Shown one piece after another: positions 5,451 through 6,785 of a stretch of 6,785 bases of DNA. The stretch is from an uncultured Eubacteriales bacterium (GTDB lineage: Bacteria > Bacillota > Clostridia > Peptostreptococcales > Anaerovoracaceae), in assembly GCA_900551415.1 (NCBI GenBank), contig URWB01000117.1, forward strand, positions 1 through 6,785, in the 5' to 3' direction. The notes beneath the pieces are model-generated. The model was given only the letters and a program-made list of their open reading frames with translations. It had not been told where the DNA came from and did not search any database. Made by a program: the position numbers and the translations under genes. Each line of letters starts with the position of its first letter. Within the stretch, counting starts at the first letter, position 1.

Positions 5451-5548
5451 AGTAAGCTTGTAACCTCCGTAACTGTTACATGAACGTTGTCCCAACCGCA
5501 AAAAGACTTTGCTCTCGCCTTACGGCTCGGCCTCGCTGTGACAAGGAC

Positions 5549-5577
5549 ATTATATCAAATCGCGCGGCTGCCTGCAA
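5549..5577 (-). promoter_or_regulatory. Likely sigma-A promoter of rarA
   Basis: On the minus strand a perfect TATAAT (5549-5554) lies 17 bases from TTGCAG (5572-5577, first three bases matching the -35 consensus). It would give a leader of about 90 bases before the ATG at 5450. The -10 is strong and the -35 weak. Confidence 0.55.
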
Positions 5578-5674
5578 GCGACGATCTCCCTATGCCGGCG
5601 GATCGTTTTTCTCCGCCTGCTGATTGCGGCAAAAAATCCGCAGCAGCTTACCGCGCTGCCTCTCGCATTACGCA
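5578..5674. other. Divergent spacer between the rarA and DUF308 promoters, with two hairpins
   Basis: GGCGGA (5597-5602) pairs with TCCGCC (5612-5617). CTGCT plus GCGG (5617-5629) pairs with CCGC plus AGCAG (5638-5646), with a four-base bulge. They lie between two divergent promoters and might act as operator or supercoiling-sensitive sites, but no known binding site was recognised. No gene is seen. Confidence 0.4.
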
Positions 5675-5702
5675 TTGCATTTTTTTTCGGTTATAGTATA
5701 AT
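5675..5702 (+). promoter_or_regulatory. Likely sigma-A promoter of the DUF308 membrane protein gene
   Basis: A perfect TATAAT (5697-5702), within TATAGTATAAT, lies 16 bases after TTGCAT (5675-5680, weak -35) and a run of T. Its predicted start near 5709 leaves a leader of about 280 bases before the ATG at 5990. Confidence 0.55.
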
Positions 5703-5708
5703 GTTTTT

Positions 5709-5989
5709 GTACAGCAATTGCCGGACAAACAACGACGGCATCGCTGCTAAAAAACAGTACCCAAAGTTCTTAGTGATCGGCAATCGGCGATCCGTAATCC
5801 GCGAGCCGGCTGTGAAGGCGCAGCAGAACATGCGCCAAAAGCGCGAGGCTTCTCGGGATGTGCCACAAAGCGAGCGCGAAAGCGAAACGGCGCGCGGAGA
5901 AGGGACTCAGAACTTCCGGTATCAGTACCTTCCGTTGACAAAGGCACACGCTGTTTGCAAAGATCTATTTGAAGAAAGGACACAATATT
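5709..5989 (+). other. Long 5' leader of the DUF308 gene, not recognised as a known riboswitch
   Basis: About 280 bases between the predicted transcript start and the start codon, with no convincing gene. Local hairpins include GGCGCA (5817-5822) with TGCGCC (5831-5836). There are GATCGGCAATCGGCGATCC-type short repeats near 5775-5795, and CGAG-GCTT-CTCG near 5843-5854. It contains the motif CGGCGCGCGGAGAA (5888-5901), which recurs at 3850-3863. A TTGACA at 5935-5940 has no good -10 partner. I could not match it to a riboswitch class. Confidence 0.35.
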
Positions 5990-6562
5990 ATGAAAGAATC
6001 CGGTATGATGAAATTCGTTACTTCGTTTATGTATATCTTGTTCGGTCTCGCGCTCATGCTTTGGCCGCGGCAGGTAGAAAATGTTATCTGCACCATTTTG
6101 GCTGTATGCGTCATCGTCTTCGGCGTGCTGAAACTCGTCAGCTACAGCATCACCAAGGTAGAAAGCCGCATCATGAATGACACCAACGGCTTCGCGGCCG
6201 GCATCAGTCTGGTCATCTTCGGAATTTTCCTTTGGCTCAAGGGGACGATCATCATCGCGCTGATCCCGTTCATCCTCGGATTTATGATCACCTACAAAGG
6301 TCTGGAAGGCATGCAGAATGTCATCAACTTCAAAAAATTCGGCTATGATACCTCTAAAGGTGTGCTGATTATCTCCGTTCTCATCACGCTGTTCGGCGTT
6401 TTAGTCATGATGAATCCGTTCTCGACCGCGAAGGTACTGTTCTTCATGCTCGGCCTCGGTCTCTTTGTCAGCGGGCTCGCGGACTTCGTCTCCGACATGA
6501 TTTTTAGCCGTCAGCTCAAAAAAATCCAAAAGGCCAAGGAAGAAGCCGAAGCGCAGCTTTAA
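5990..6562 (+). CDS. Six-helix DUF308/HdeD-like membrane protein
   Basis: A 190-residue integral membrane protein with six predicted helices in three pairs at about residues 8-25, 31-53, 69-84, 87-104, 122-141 and 147-170. It ends in a charged cytoplasmic tail (RQLKKIQKAKEEAEAQL). The repeated pattern of 'F-G-hydrophobic ... L-x-x-P' pairs (ILFGLALMLWP, VIFGIFLWLKG, TLFGVLVMMNP) is typical of DUF308, the family of E. coli HdeD, for which no clear biochemical function is known. The start at 5990 is supported by AAGGA (5976-5980) 9 bases upstream; an in-frame TTG at 5969 overlaps that site and is less likely. It is transcribed away from rarA from its own promoter with a long leader, and a strong terminator follows 53 bases after the stop, so it is a single-gene unit. 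Family assignment is from pattern and topology; cellular role is unknown. Confidence 0.75.
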   Translation: MKESGMMKFVTSFMYILFGLALMLWPRQVENVICTILAVCVIVFGVLKLVSYSITKVESRIMNDTNGFAAGISLVIFGIFLWLKGTIIIALIPFILGFMITYKGLEGMQNVINFKKFGYDTSKGVLIISVLITLFGVLVMMNPFSTAKVLFFMLGLGLFVSGLADFVSDMIFSRQLKKIQKAKEEAEAQL

Positions 6563-6615
6563 CGGCAGTCTGCTCTTTCATGCACAAATGCAAAAATACT
6601 GAACGGCATAGACGG

Positions 6616-6664
6616 AAAGACGCGTGAGAAAAAGCCTGAAGGCTTCCCGCGCGTCTTTCTTTTA
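6616..6664 (+). terminator. Rho-independent terminator of the DUF308 gene
   Basis: AAAGACGCG (6616-6624) pairs with CGCGTCTTT (6650-6658). An inner stem AAGCC-TGAA-GGCTT forms the top, and CTTTT follows. It begins 53 bases after the stop codon and is the strongest terminator in the window. Confidence 0.85.
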
Positions 6665-6672
6665 CTTATGTA

Positions 6673-6696
6673 GGAAATATCGCTTGCGATGTTTCC
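6673..6696 (+). repeat. Short palindromic element, copy B (after the DUF308 terminator)
   Basis: Core GGAAATATC-GCTTGC-GATGTTTCC, differing at only two loop bases from copy A (3906-3929, minus strand). It starts 9 bases past the T-run of the terminator at 6616-6664, in the same direction as the gene, mirroring copy A after rarA. The T-G wobble pair is kept on the transcribed-sense strand. Confidence 0.7.
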
Positions 6697-6725
6697 GGAA
6701 TCAAGGCAAAAGCATCCTGCGAAGC

Positions 6726-6745
6726 GGCGCTCATGGGTGAGCGCC
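6726..6745. repeat. Perfect 8-base-stem hairpin
   Basis: GGCGCTCA, four-base loop TGGG, TGAGCGCC. No T-run follows, so it is not a terminator by itself. It lies between the palindromic element and the hairpin at the right edge. Confidence 0.6.
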
Positions 6746-6747
6746 AT

Positions 6748-6785
6748 GTGTGCATAGAAATCTCTGATTTCGTTATGCGCACTTT
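6748..6785 (+). terminator. Terminator-like hairpin at the right edge
   Basis: GTGTGCAT (6748-6755) pairs with ATGCGCAC (6775-6782, one T-G wobble), and an inner stem GAAATC-TCT-GATTTC forms the top. TTT follows and the window ends, so the T-run cannot be judged. It could be a second terminator, or a terminator or leader structure of a gene outside the window. Confidence 0.4.

Noticed and set aside
4828..5463. Plus-strand open frame of 211 residues opposite rarA
   Set aside because: Antisense shadow of a gene with complete, well-ordered RarA motifs.
5935..5963. TTGACA at 5935 as a promoter near the DUF308 gene
   Set aside because: A perfect -35 word, but the bases 16-18 positions on (CAAAGA) do not resemble a -10, so it was not called.
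5701..6180. Plus-strand open frame of 159 residues beginning in the DUF308 promoter
   Set aside because: Its ATG overlaps the TATAAT, so it would lie upstream of the transcript start, and it overlaps the DUF308 gene in another frame.

Overview
The window looks like a chromosomal segment of an endospore-forming Clostridia (Firmicutes). The evidence is the compact sporulation cluster spoIIGA-sigE-sigG, AGGAGG-type ribosome binding sites, and a neighbouring IscU/NifU-like gene of a type I know from gut Clostridia. Base composition is moderate to high in GC for that group. No phage, insertion sequence, CRISPR array, tRNA or rRNA was seen.

Layout, left to right. The 5' end of an IscU/NifU-like Fe-S scaffold gene (minus strand) runs off the left edge. 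A 148-base gap with a likely promoter separates it from sigG (392-1162, minus). A 149-base gap carrying a likely sigma-G-type promoter leads to sigE (1312-2355, minus), which overlaps the end of spoIIGA (2318-3316, minus) by 38 bases. Upstream of spoIIGA lies a long spacer (3317-4112). It holds a Spo0A-box/long-spacer spoIIG promoter, an inverted and diverged copy of part of the sigE 5' extension, a short palindrome, and the rarA terminator. rarA follows (4113-5450, minus). A 539-base divergent spacer then holds promoters for rarA and for a six-helix DUF308/HdeD-like membrane protein gene (5990-6562, plus). Beyond that gene are a strong terminator, a second copy of the palindrome and two more hairpins up to the right edge.

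How the genes work together. At the onset of sporulation Spo0A should switch on spoIIGA-sigE. SpoIIGA is a five-helix membrane protein with a DTGN aspartic-protease motif that cleaves the pro-sequence of sigma-E in the mother cell. sigG encodes the late forespore sigma factor, and its own promoter allows separate, self-amplifying expression. RarA is a housekeeping replication-repair ATPase.

The most unusual feature is sigma-E itself. Its mature part is 213 residues, as in B. subtilis, but about 134 residues precede it instead of about 26. The extra part is built from in-frame repeats (24-residue units twice, then 13-residue units three times). Related DNA lies in inverted orientation about 1.2 kb away, in the spacer upstream of spoIIGA. 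SpoIIGA, the cognate protease, also carries an Ala/Pro/Gly-rich insertion between membrane helices 2 and 3. A second lead is a near-identical hairpin placed 8-9 bases after the terminators of two unrelated genes.
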